From Pseudomonas bananamidigenes (GTDB lineage Bacteria; Pseudomonadota; Gammaproteobacteria; Pseudomonadales; Pseudomonadaceae), in assembly GCF_001679645.1 (NCBI RefSeq), contig NZ_LRUN01000060.1, positions 1 to 64,000 of the forward strand: DNA of 64,000 bases, read 5' to 3'. This document shows, one piece after another, positions 18,002 to 25,097 of this stretch. The position numbers were made by a program, and so were the translations under genes. Positions within the stretch are counted from its first letter, which is position 1, and each line of letters starts with the position of its first letter. A model generated the notes under the pieces. The model ran no database searches and was not told the DNA's origin. It was given only the letters and a program-made list of their open reading frames with translations.

Positions 18002-19755
18002 ACGAAAAAAAAGTCGCGCTGGCCGCCTTCGAAGCCACCCTGGAGGACAAACAGCAGGAATTGATCAATGTGCGCAAGGCGATGCTTGGCGCTCCCCCGG
18101 ATGCTGCACCGGCTGCGCGTCAGCACTTTCTTGACACCCTGGATTCACAGATCAGGGCGTACGCTGCCCACACTCAGGAACTCAAGGCACTGAATGCGTT
18201 GGAACCGGTTCCGAACTATCGCGCCGCCATCGTCGAGCGACTGTCGCTGCAATTGTTTCTGATGCAGTCCTGGCTAGACGAGCACACCCGGGACTTTCGC
18301 GACGGTTTGAGCACCACGCTGACACTGCTGGATGAAGAGCAGCCCCTGAATAACCCTGAGCGCTCGGCATCCTTCACCCGCATGACGGACATGACGCAGG
18401 GCATGATCGAAAAGATCGAGCTCGCCAATTCGCGTTTTCAGGAACTCAGCCTGCTGGGCAGGGAAGCCTGTGAAGTCACTCGTGTCTACAAGGCCAAGCT
18501 GCCGCCCTTTACACTCAGTGATCTCAAACTGTTGCAGATTACATTGGCCGAACACCTTTGCCTGAAAGAAGCATCCATCCCCAGCCTTGACGCACAGATG
18601 AGCCTGGACCGGCTGATCGATGACGCCAGCCTCAACATCCGCAGCGCGCTGGATCTGAGCGGCGATGAAAGTCTGCTCAACCTCGGAGAACGGATCGAGG
18701 CCATGGACATGCTGGCCCAACAGTTTTCCACCATCGATCAGCGTTTTATCGATCTCGTCGCCGAATATCCCGAACACGTCATTGCCGATCGCCTGGAACA
18801 TGTGCGCACACGTGTCGCCGAGTTCAGTCAGGACACGCTGAACCATCTCACGCGTCTACTGCAGGAACGACGCCTCGTCGAGCCGGCACCCGGCCCGTCC
18901 AGACCCGTAACGACGCCCACCAAAAAGATCATCAAGACCCGCTTCAAGGGCACGGTTGTCGGTGAACCACGCAAAAGCACCGCTGGCCGGGACACCGGAC
19001 TGGTAGACGTCAAGGCGCCGCTGACCGGCAAGGTCATTGCCACCTTCCATGAAAAATCCCCCGGTGTATGGTTGCGCCGAGTCACGTCGCGCTCCGTACC
19101 GGAGAAGCCCGCGCCCAGGCTGACCGAGAGCCTTGCCGACGGCCAGGCGTTACTCGACGGACTAGCCGCGTTCGACAGGCGCGTGCAGGCCCAGATCAGT
19201 CGTGCTCCCAGAATCCCGGCCGAGATACAGGACCTCTACCAGCAACATGCCGGGCGTTTGCGGGAAGTCATCAAACACATCGATCAGTCGCTGCTTGCCA
19301 GCAACCGCACCGAAAAGCCGGACAGCGCGGCCATGGTTCTGCGCAACGCCCTCGAAAGCGCAGTCAGCACGCTTCATGAGACAGGCCGCAACACGCGCAT
19401 CAGAATGATCAAGGAGCAACCACCCACGGCGGCACGGGTGGAGTGGCTCAAAAGTGAGGGCGAAGTGGACATTGCCAGGGTCACCACCCGGCGTCGACTC
19501 AAAGGGCCCGGGAAAGACTATCTGGACGAGTACGAGGTGCTTGATCGCAGGACCCGCGAGGTACTGTGGTACGCCCATTTCCACTACGCCAGTATGGCGG
19601 ATCCCGTCGGATCGTTTACCGCCGCACATTTGAAGACCGTTGCACAAAGACGGTTGGGAGGCGCCATCGAACAGGACAATGCAGGTCAGGAACTGATCGC
19701 CATTTATCGTAGCGAGATCAGTCACGCGCAGGCGTCGTCGATGTTCTTCAGTTAA
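17914..19755 (+). CDS. Toxin-like protein, C-terminal part in the -1 frame
   Basis: This open frame continues the preceding toxin-like gene after a -1 shift; homologous reading starts about 17974 (MQQENQRRLNEKKVALAAFE). A long helical, coiled-coil-like region follows to about residue 300. A basic linker (TTPTKKIIKTRFKG) then leads to a second globular part ending SHAQASSMFFS. No own ribosome site precedes 17914 or 17974, so independent translation is unlikely. Joined with the upstream frame it would give about 1512 residues, within the range I would expect for the family. No immunity-like gene lies downstream; the next gene is on the other strand. Confidence 0.6.
   Translation: MVHRSAIASAGRRAGSRRKKMQQENQRRLNEKKVALAAFEATLEDKQQELINVRKAMLGAPPDAAPAARQHFLDTLDSQIRAYAAHTQELKALNALEPVPNYRAAIVERLSLQLFLMQSWLDEHTRDFRDGLSTTLTLLDEEQPLNNPERSASFTRMTDMTQGMIEKIELANSRFQELSLLGREACEVTRVYKAKLPPFTLSDLKLLQITLAEHLCLKEASIPSLDAQMSLDRLIDDASLNIRSALDLSGDESLLNLGERIEAMDMLAQQFSTIDQRFIDLVAEYPEHVIADRLEHVRTRVAEFSQDTLNHLTRLLQERRLVEPAPGPSRPVTTPTKKIIKTRFKGTVVGEPRKSTAGRDTGLVDVKAPLTGKVIATFHEKSPGVWLRRVTSRSVPEKPAPRLTESLADGQALLDGLAAFDRRVQAQISRAPRIPAEIQDLYQQHAGRLREVIKHIDQSLLASNRTEKPDSAAMVLRNALESAVSTLHETGRNTRIRMIKEQPPTAARVEWLKSEGEVDIARVTTRRRLKGPGKDYLDEYEVLDRRTREVLWYAHFHYASMADPVGSFTAAHLKTVAQRRLGGAIEQDNAGQELIAIYRSEISHAQASSMFFS
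17968..17974 (+). promoter_or_regulatory. A AAA AAA slippery heptamer at the toxin frame break
   Basis: The upstream frame reads GCA AAA AAA TGC here, so the seven A form an in-frame X XXY YYZ heptamer for -1 slippage. A -1 move gives AAA AAA ATG CAG and enters the downstream frame, which stays open for a further 593 residues. Without a shift, translation stops at 17999-18001. One missing A in an eight-A run would look the same. Confidence 0.55.
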
Positions 19756-19791
19756 TGTCGACAGGCCGCCACGGACGGCCACCTGACGCGA

Positions 19792-21345
19792 CTATCCGAC
19801 CCAGACCTGACGCAAGCGGGCCAGTGCCGACTCTATCGCCGGTTCCGGCACTGCGGCAAATCCCAGTACCAGACCGGCACGCTGATCGATCGGCGTTGCC
19901 GAGTCCGGCAGCCAGTAACTGCTCAAGCCCTGAACTTCCACCTCCACGCTGGCGGCTTGTTCGATCAATTGTCGTTCACGGACCATGCTTTCGACGGTCA
20001 CCGCAAGATGCAGTCCGGCCGATACGGCCGGCAACTGCCCCACACCGGCCAGACCTTGTGGCCAACCGTTGATCAGGGTGTTGCGCCGACTCAGGGCTGC
20101 CCGGCGCATTCGTCGGATGTGCCGCTGAAAGTGCCCTGCCGCCATGAACTCGGCCATCACCGCCTGGGTACTCACTTCGGAGTGCCGGACATCCACCGCG
20201 CGCCGATGCGCAAACGCTTTCACCAGCCCGGGCGGCAACACCAGATATCCCAGGCGCAGTGCCGGAAACGCGACCTTGCCGAAAGTGCCGACGTAAAGTA
20301 CACGGCCCTGGCGGTCGAGCGCAGCCAACGGAGCCAGTGGTGCCCCGGTGTAGCGATACTCGCTGTCATAATCGTCCTCGATGACCCAACCGCCGGTACG
20401 CTCCGCCCAGGCCAGCAATTCCAGGCGCCGCGCCAGGCTCATCACCACGCCGGTCGGGTACTGATGAGACGGCGTGACATACGCCACCCGACAATCTTCG
20501 GCGGCCGCCAGCGCTGCGCAGTCGATCCCCTCATCGTCAACGGCAATGCCATGCAATCGCCCCCCTGCCAGCGCGAAGGCATGACCCGCTGCGCGGTAGC
20601 CGGGATTTTCGATGCCCACACCTGTTCCAGGCTCCACCAGCAACTGTGCACAAAGGCTGATTCCTTGCTGCGCGCCACTGGTGATCACTATTTGCTCAGC
20701 CGAACATTGCATGCCGCGTGAACTGCGCAAATAGGCCGCAATCAGTCCGCGAAGCCGCGCGTCGCCTGCCGGGTCGCCGTAACACAGTTGCTGCAGATCG
20801 GGCTTGCGCCAGAACGCCGCGTTCAGCTTGGCCCAGACGTCGAACGGGAACAGGTCGAACGCCGGAACGCCCACTCTGAATGCACGTGGCTGACCGCTCG
20901 GCGGCGTTGGCAGATGATTTTGTTCAAGCCGCTGCATCGCACCACTGTGGATAACTTTGCTGGATAAATTCCCAGTGGAATCGACGTTTTTTGTGGATAA
21001 GGTTGTGGACAAGTCTGTTGAAAGGCCTGTGGATATTTTTGTGGACAGTTTTTCCGCAGGCACCGCCGAGCGTGGCAAATGCGCCACATAAGTCCCGTCC
21101 CCGACTCGCCCCTCGATAAAGCCTTCGGCATACAGCTGATCGTAGGCACGCACAACGCTGTTGCGGGAGATCGCCAGCGCTGCTGCCAGATCACGACTGG
21201 CCGGCAGGCGCGTGCCGCTGGCCAGGCGCCCGTCGAGTACCCGCAGGCGCAAGGCCTGATAAAGCTGACGACTCAGGCCCTTGCGGCGGTCAAGGTCTAT
21301 ACCGGCCGGGTTGAAAGGCAGCGACGGTGTGGTCGGATCGGGCAT
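19792..21345 (-). CDS. MocR-type regulator (GntR helix-turn-helix plus aminotransferase domain), PdxR-like
   Basis: A 517-residue regulator. The winged helix at about 20-85 (SRQLYQALRLRVLDGRLASG, then LAAALAISRNSVVRAYDQL) is followed by a linker at about 95-135 with four-residue repeats of the form LSTx. A type I aminotransferase domain (about 145-517) contains SGAQQGISLCAQLL and the PLP-lysine region YVGTFGKVAFPALRLG. MocR proteins bind PLP and regulate a divergent gene; here that is paiB. The repeat-coding linker DNA forms a cluster of DnaA-box-like sequences (20946-21048). Confidence 0.9.
   Translation of the reverse strand: MPDPTTPSLPFNPAGIDLDRRKGLSRQLYQALRLRVLDGRLASGTRLPASRDLAAALAISRNSVVRAYDQLYAEGFIEGRVGDGTYVAHLPRSAVPAEKLSTKISTGLSTDLSTTLSTKNVDSTGNLSSKVIHSGAMQRLEQNHLPTPPSGQPRAFRVGVPAFDLFPFDVWAKLNAAFWRKPDLQQLCYGDPAGDARLRGLIAAYLRSSRGMQCSAEQIVITSGAQQGISLCAQLLVEPGTGVGIENPGYRAAGHAFALAGGRLHGIAVDDEGIDCAALAAAEDCRVAYVTPSHQYPTGVVMSLARRLELLAWAERTGGWVIEDDYDSEYRYTGAPLAPLAALDRQGRVLYVGTFGKVAFPALRLGYLVLPPGLVKAFAHRRAVDVRHSEVSTQAVMAEFMAAGHFQRHIRRMRRAALSRRNTLINGWPQGLAGVGQLPAVSAGLHLAVTVESMVRERQLIEQAASVEVEVQGLSSYWLPDSATPIDQRAGLVLGFAAVPEPAIESALARLRQVWVG
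20946..21048. other. Cluster of DnaA-box-like 9-mers inside the mocR gene
   Basis: TGTGGATAA (complement of the DnaA box TTATCCACA) occurs perfectly at 20946-20954 and 20992-21000. Near matches are TGTGGACAA at 21004-21012, TGTGGATAT at 21028-21036 and TGTGGACAG at 21040-21048. The last four start at intervals of 12, 24 and 12 nt. The DNA codes for the LSTx repeats of the interdomain linker, so either the repeats or the boxes could be what is selected. Confidence 0.5.
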
Positions 21346-21437
21346 GGCAATGGACCTATGAAATTGGCCTTCAATGGCTCTTACAACAGACCAATAGCCT
21401 GCCTACGATGCAGGCATTCGCCAAGGAAAATCTCTCC

Positions 21438-22061
21438 ATGTACACGCCCCGCGCCTTTGCCATCGACGACTTGTCCCAACTGCACGAACTGATCCTCGCC
21501 ACTCGCCTCGCCATCCTGGTGACCCACGGTGAACACGGTTTGCAGGCCAGCCATGTGCCGGTGCTGCTGCATCGTGAACAAGGCCCGAACGGCACGCTGT
21601 ACGGGCATCTGGCCAAGGCCAATGCGCAATGGAAGGACCTGCGTGACGGCGCCGAGGCCATGGTGATTTTTCCCGGCGCCGATGCCTATGTCAGCCCGGA
21701 TTTCTACCCGAGCAAGGCCGAGCACGGCAAGGTTGTGCCGACCTGGAACTACGTCGCCGTGCACGCCTACGGTCACGCCGAAACCTTCAGCGATGGGGGG
21801 CGGCTGCTGGACATCGTCAGCACCCTCACCGATCGCCATGAGGCCGGCCGCGCCCAGCCCTGGTCGGTCGACGATGCCCCGGCCGACTACATCGACGGCA
21901 TGCTCAAGGCCATCGTCGGCTTCGCCATCCCGATCAACCGCCTCGAAGGCAAGCGCAAGCTCAGCCAGAACCGCAGCCCCGCCGATATCGCCGGCGTACG
22001 CGAAGGCCTGGCCGCCAGCTCCGACATCAACGATCAAACCCTCGCTCACCTGATGCGTTAA
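21438..22061 (+). CDS. paiB: FMN-binding negative transcriptional regulator (PaiB-like)
   Basis: A 207-residue split-barrel flavin-reductase-fold protein. Start MYTPRAFAIDD, ASHVPVLL, GHLAKANAQW, YPSKAEHGKVVPTWNY and the C-terminal GKRKLSQNRS are all PaiB hallmarks. In Bacillus PaiB pairs with PaiA, a polyamine acetyltransferase; here two GNAT genes follow closely, consistent with that theme. Divergent from mocR, which probably controls it. Start 21438 is chosen for the AAGGAAAAT site and homology; the frame opens upstream without support. Confidence 0.92.
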   Translation: MYTPRAFAIDDLSQLHELILATRLAILVTHGEHGLQASHVPVLLHREQGPNGTLYGHLAKANAQWKDLRDGAEAMVIFPGADAYVSPDFYPSKAEHGKVVPTWNYVAVHAYGHAETFSDGGRLLDIVSTLTDRHEAGRAQPWSVDDAPADYIDGMLKAIVGFAIPINRLEGKRKLSQNRSPADIAGVREGLAASSDINDQTLAHLMR

Positions 22062-22071
22062 GGAAATCACC

Positions 22072-22518
22072 ATGAGTCAGATCGACATCCGTCCGGTCAG
22101 CGCCGACGATCACGCCGCATGGCTGCCGCTGTGGCAGGTCTACCTGCGTTTCTACAACACCCAATTGCCGGAGGCCGTCAGCCAAAGCACCTGGCAGCGT
22201 TTTCTCGACCCGAACGAACCGACCCACGCTGCACTCGCCTGGGCCGATGGCAAAGCGGTGGGCATGGTGCACTTCATCTATCATCGTTCGAACTGGAGCA
22301 TCGAGAACTCTTGCTACCTGCAAGACCTGCTGGTGGAGCCGCAAACCCGTGGCACCGGCGTGGGCCGCCTGCTGATCGAACACGTTTACGCCACGGCCAA
22401 GGCCGACGGGTGCTGCAAGGTGCACTGGCTGACCCACGAAACCAACGCCACCGCGATCCGGCTCTACGAGCGCATCGCCGAACGCCCGGGTTTCATCCAG
22501 TTTCGCAAAGCCATTTAA
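22072..22518 (+). CDS. GNAT family N-acetyltransferase
   Basis: A 148-residue single-domain GNAT. The acetyl-CoA-binding core LQDLLVEPQTRGTGVGRLLI (about 83-102) with the Q/RxxGxG/A pattern is plain, and TNATAIRLYERI is motif B. It starts 10 nt after paiB with AAGGAAATCACC, so same operon. By position it could be the PaiA counterpart (polyamine acetylation), but substrate specificity is not readable. The window also codes for an acetylpolyamine deacetylase 8 kb upstream. Confidence 0.88.
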   Translation: MSQIDIRPVSADDHAAWLPLWQVYLRFYNTQLPEAVSQSTWQRFLDPNEPTHAALAWADGKAVGMVHFIYHRSNWSIENSCYLQDLLVEPQTRGTGVGRLLIEHVYATAKADGCCKVHWLTHETNATAIRLYERIAERPGFIQFRKAI

Positions 22519-22530
22519 GGATCTACGCGC

Positions 22531-23202
22531 ATGACGATTTCTCTCGCTGACTGGAAAGGCGTTCCATCGCCTTCGACCACCCTGATCGAAGGCCGCTACA
22601 TTCGCCTGGAAAAACTCGACCCGGCGCGCCACGGCGACGACCTGTTCAACGCTCTGCAAGGCCCCGGCGCCGATCCGAAACTCTGGGATTACTTGCCCTA
22701 CGGCCCGTTCCCGGAACGCAGCGCTTTCAATGACTGGCTGAACAACCACGCGGCCCACAGCGATCCGTATTTCTTCAGTGTCATCGACCGCGCCAGCGGC
22801 CAGGTGCAAGGCATTCTCAGTCTGATGTCGATCGTCCCGGCTCATGGCCGTATCGAAATCGGCCATGTCACCTTCGGCGCCCCCATGCAGCGCTCGCCGA
22901 AAAGCACCGAGGCGGTGTACCTGCTGGCCAGGGAATCCTTTGCCCTCGGCTACCGCCGCCTCGAATGGAAATGCAACAACGGCAACGCCCGCTCCAAATA
23001 CGCGGCCGAGCGCCTGGGTTTCAGCTTCGAAGGCGTGTTCCGCCAGCACATGGTCGTAAAAGGCCGGAACCGCGATACCGCGTGGTATTCGATTCTGGAT
23101 ACGGAATGGCCGGCCATCGCGGCAGGATTCGAGCGCTGGTTGAGCGATGAGAACCAGACGGCCGAGGGGCAGGTGAAGGGGTTGGTCGAGTGCCGCGGCT
23201 GA
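22531..23202 (+). CDS. GNAT acetyltransferase, RimJ/RimL-like
   Basis: A 223-residue acetyltransferase of the larger RimJ-type architecture: N-terminal ...LIEGRYIRLEKLDPARHGDD, middle GRIEIGHVTFGAPMQRS, then RRLEWKCNNGNARSKYAAER (typical of the family) and GFSFEGVFRQHMVVKGRNRD. Twelve nt after the previous GNAT, third gene of the paiB unit. Relatives acetylate protein N-termini, peptides or small molecules; no specific substrate is inferred. Confidence 0.87.
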   Translation: MTISLADWKGVPSPSTTLIEGRYIRLEKLDPARHGDDLFNALQGPGADPKLWDYLPYGPFPERSAFNDWLNNHAAHSDPYFFSVIDRASGQVQGILSLMSIVPAHGRIEIGHVTFGAPMQRSPKSTEAVYLLARESFALGYRRLEWKCNNGNARSKYAAERLGFSFEGVFRQHMVVKGRNRDTAWYSILDTEWPAIAAGFERWLSDENQTAEGQVKGLVECRG

Positions 23203-23232
23203 AACTCGATCGACACTGATCGGGTTGCGGGT

Positions 23233-23511
23233 TCAGCTGTCATTTCGCCGAACCCGCACCACCCCCATCTTCAGTCCGAACGGGCGGAACACGGCATTCA
23301 GCGATTTCAATGTCTGATTACCCTCCCCGTGCTCGATGTGCACCAGCGTACGTACCGAAATCCTGCACATCTTCGCAAACTGGGTCTGATGCAACCCGGT
23401 GACCTCCACGCGCAAACGGCGAACGGCTTCACCGATCTCCACGCTTCCCTGAGCCAGTGCTTCTTGAATGCTTTCGATGAGCACGGTGCGCTCGGCGACG
23501 GTCATGCTCAT
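23233..23511 (-). CDS. HipB-like helix-turn-helix antitoxin
   Basis: A 92-residue XRE-type DNA-binding protein, with HTH in LHQTQFAKMCRISVRTLVHIE. The end FRPFGLKMGVVRVRR resembles the HipB C-terminal strand that forms the dimer sheet. Its ATG overlaps the hipA stop (ATGA); a GTG at 23523 is an alternative start. In the E. coli system hipB comes first; here the order is toxin then antitoxin. It likely represses through the four TGCA-N6-TGCA sites upstream of hipA and neutralises HipA. Confidence 0.8.
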   Translation of the reverse strand: MSMTVAERTVLIESIQEALAQGSVEIGEAVRRLRVEVTGLHQTQFAKMCRISVRTLVHIEHGEGNQTLKSLNAVFRPFGLKMGVVRVRRNDS

Positions 23512-24857
23512 TTCAAATCCCACTCTTTCAAACGTTGCTCCAGGTTTTTCAGGTGAACGCCCGGATGATTCATTGTCCGGTCAGGCAAACCGCTGGCGCT
23601 CAAAATATCCGGCAACTCGGCCAGGCACTGCGCATCTTCACGCAAGCGCTCGAAAGACTCCGGCGCGTCGGACAATGTCAATGGGTCATCCGGATCGGAA
23701 ATGTCCGCCAATGCGCGGCAAACACCCCGCCAATCGACATCACCCGCCCTCTCCAGCTCTTTTGGCCACTTGGTCGTGCGGGTCACACCTTCATCATCCA
23801 TGACCATGGGGGCCAGATCATAAATGGGGGCCAGACGATACGAGTCGACATAACGAATGATTGCGGTGTTGCGACCGTGATTGTCCGAGTTGCCCAGAAT
23901 CTTGTTGATCAGATCCCGACGTAAATAGTCTGCGACAAGTGCCGGAATCTCATCCGCTTGCCCCGCTTCGCGCCAGAGCCTGGCGAGCATGCGAATGACA
24001 TCCATATGGTTCATCGCACTTCCCGGCGTCGTCACTCCGGCCAGCGAGTAGATCGACTCCACAGCAAATCGCTCTACACCTCGCTCAGTCACCTGACGAT
24101 CAAAACGCTGCATCCACAAGCTCGGTTTGCTCGCTTCCTCTAACGCCAGACCTTCCGCTGCGACGGTCTCGATACCCAGTGCCTGAAGCGCCTGGTAGTA
24201 ATGGAATTCGCTGCGCAGGATGTCTTGATCGGTTTGACTGCCTTTATTTCGGGCAAATTTCACAAACCAGTGCTGACGGACGTTTCCATCCTCCAGCACT
24301 GCATCGGGGTACAAAAGACCGGCACGATCCTCAGCCAGAAGAATCTTGGGCGCTTCACCTCCGGCTCCCGTCGCACCGCCGATCGCAGCCCCCATTTCAT
24401 AAGCGTATTCAAGAAACCGGTGGTCACGGCTGACGACATCCTGGCGCTGAAACCCTATGGGTTTGCGCTCGTCGACAGCCTCGGCTGATTCCTTTATCCG
24501 CATATTGCCGATCGGAGCCGGGGTGCAGCGTCCGAGCAGATAAAGATCAGCACTGATGTCTGCAGGTTTCTCCTGCCCCAGACGTGCGAGAAGAAACCTT
24601 TTGGCAGCGCCTGCCGGTACAATGTCATGCACGAATGCAGGCGTGATGGATCGCCGGCCTTCCCAATCCAGCGGATACGACGCGCTCACGGCCCTGGAAA
24701 ACGCAGAGCCAATGGCCTCATAGTCTTCGACCAGATACGCCGACTCGTAACCAAAGCTGCAACGGCTTTCGAAGCCTTTTTCGGGCGAGTCGAAACTCAA
24801 CACCATCGCGTCGTGCCATTTGCCGGCTTCGAATATCTGCAATGTCAGGTTGTGCAT
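23508..24857 (-). CDS. HipA-like serine/threonine kinase toxin
   Basis: A 449-residue HipA-family kinase. The ATP lysine region HWFVKFARNKG (about 192-202), the catalytic loop LGNSDNHGRNTAII and the following YDLAPM are visible. HipA kinases stop growth, often by phosphorylating aminoacyl-tRNA synthetases; the target of this one is unknown. The start at 24857 is preferred over the ATG at 24884 because AGGTGAG lies ahead of it, and the upstream ATG falls inside an operator repeat. Cotranscribed with the downstream HipB-like gene. Confidence 0.83.
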   Translation of the reverse strand: MHNLTLQIFEAGKWHDAMVLSFDSPEKGFESRCSFGYESAYLVEDYEAIGSAFSRAVSASYPLDWEGRRSITPAFVHDIVPAGAAKRFLLARLGQEKPADISADLYLLGRCTPAPIGNMRIKESAEAVDERKPIGFQRQDVVSRDHRFLEYAYEMGAAIGGATGAGGEAPKILLAEDRAGLLYPDAVLEDGNVRQHWFVKFARNKGSQTDQDILRSEFHYYQALQALGIETVAAEGLALEEASKPSLWMQRFDRQVTERGVERFAVESIYSLAGVTTPGSAMNHMDVIRMLARLWREAGQADEIPALVADYLRRDLINKILGNSDNHGRNTAIIRYVDSYRLAPIYDLAPMVMDDEGVTRTTKWPKELERAGDVDWRGVCRALADISDPDDPLTLSDAPESFERLREDAQCLAELPDILSASGLPDRTMNHPGVHLKNLEQRLKEWDLK

Positions 24858-24869
24858 GCGGGTCTCACC

Positions 24870-25008
24870 TGCAATTAAATGCATCTCTGCAATCGCTTAG
24901 TGAATCAGAACTGCAATATAGTGCATTCAAGAAGCACAAGACGATCCCTTATCTGCAATAAAGTGCAGACCAGGCGGCCAAATTTCTCGATAGATGCAAA
25001 ATAATGCA
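24870..25008. promoter_or_regulatory. Four phased TGCA-N6-TGCA operators upstream of hipA
   Basis: TGCAATTAAATGCA (24870-24883), TGCAATATAGTGCA (24912-24925), TGCAATAAAGTGCA (24954-24967) and TGCAAAATAATGCA (24995-25008) share a consensus TGCAAWAWARTGCA. Their starts are 42, 42 and 41 bp apart, four helical turns, so all lie on one face of DNA. They fill the hipA promoter region and end 89 nt before the autotransporter gene. This is a convincing array for the HTH antitoxin. Confidence 0.78.
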
Positions 25009-25097
25009 GATGTCATTGAATTCATCACGGACATCATTCTGTAAACCCCCTCCGCTATACAGAACGCCCTCTCTAATAACTAAAAGGACGTTCTCCA

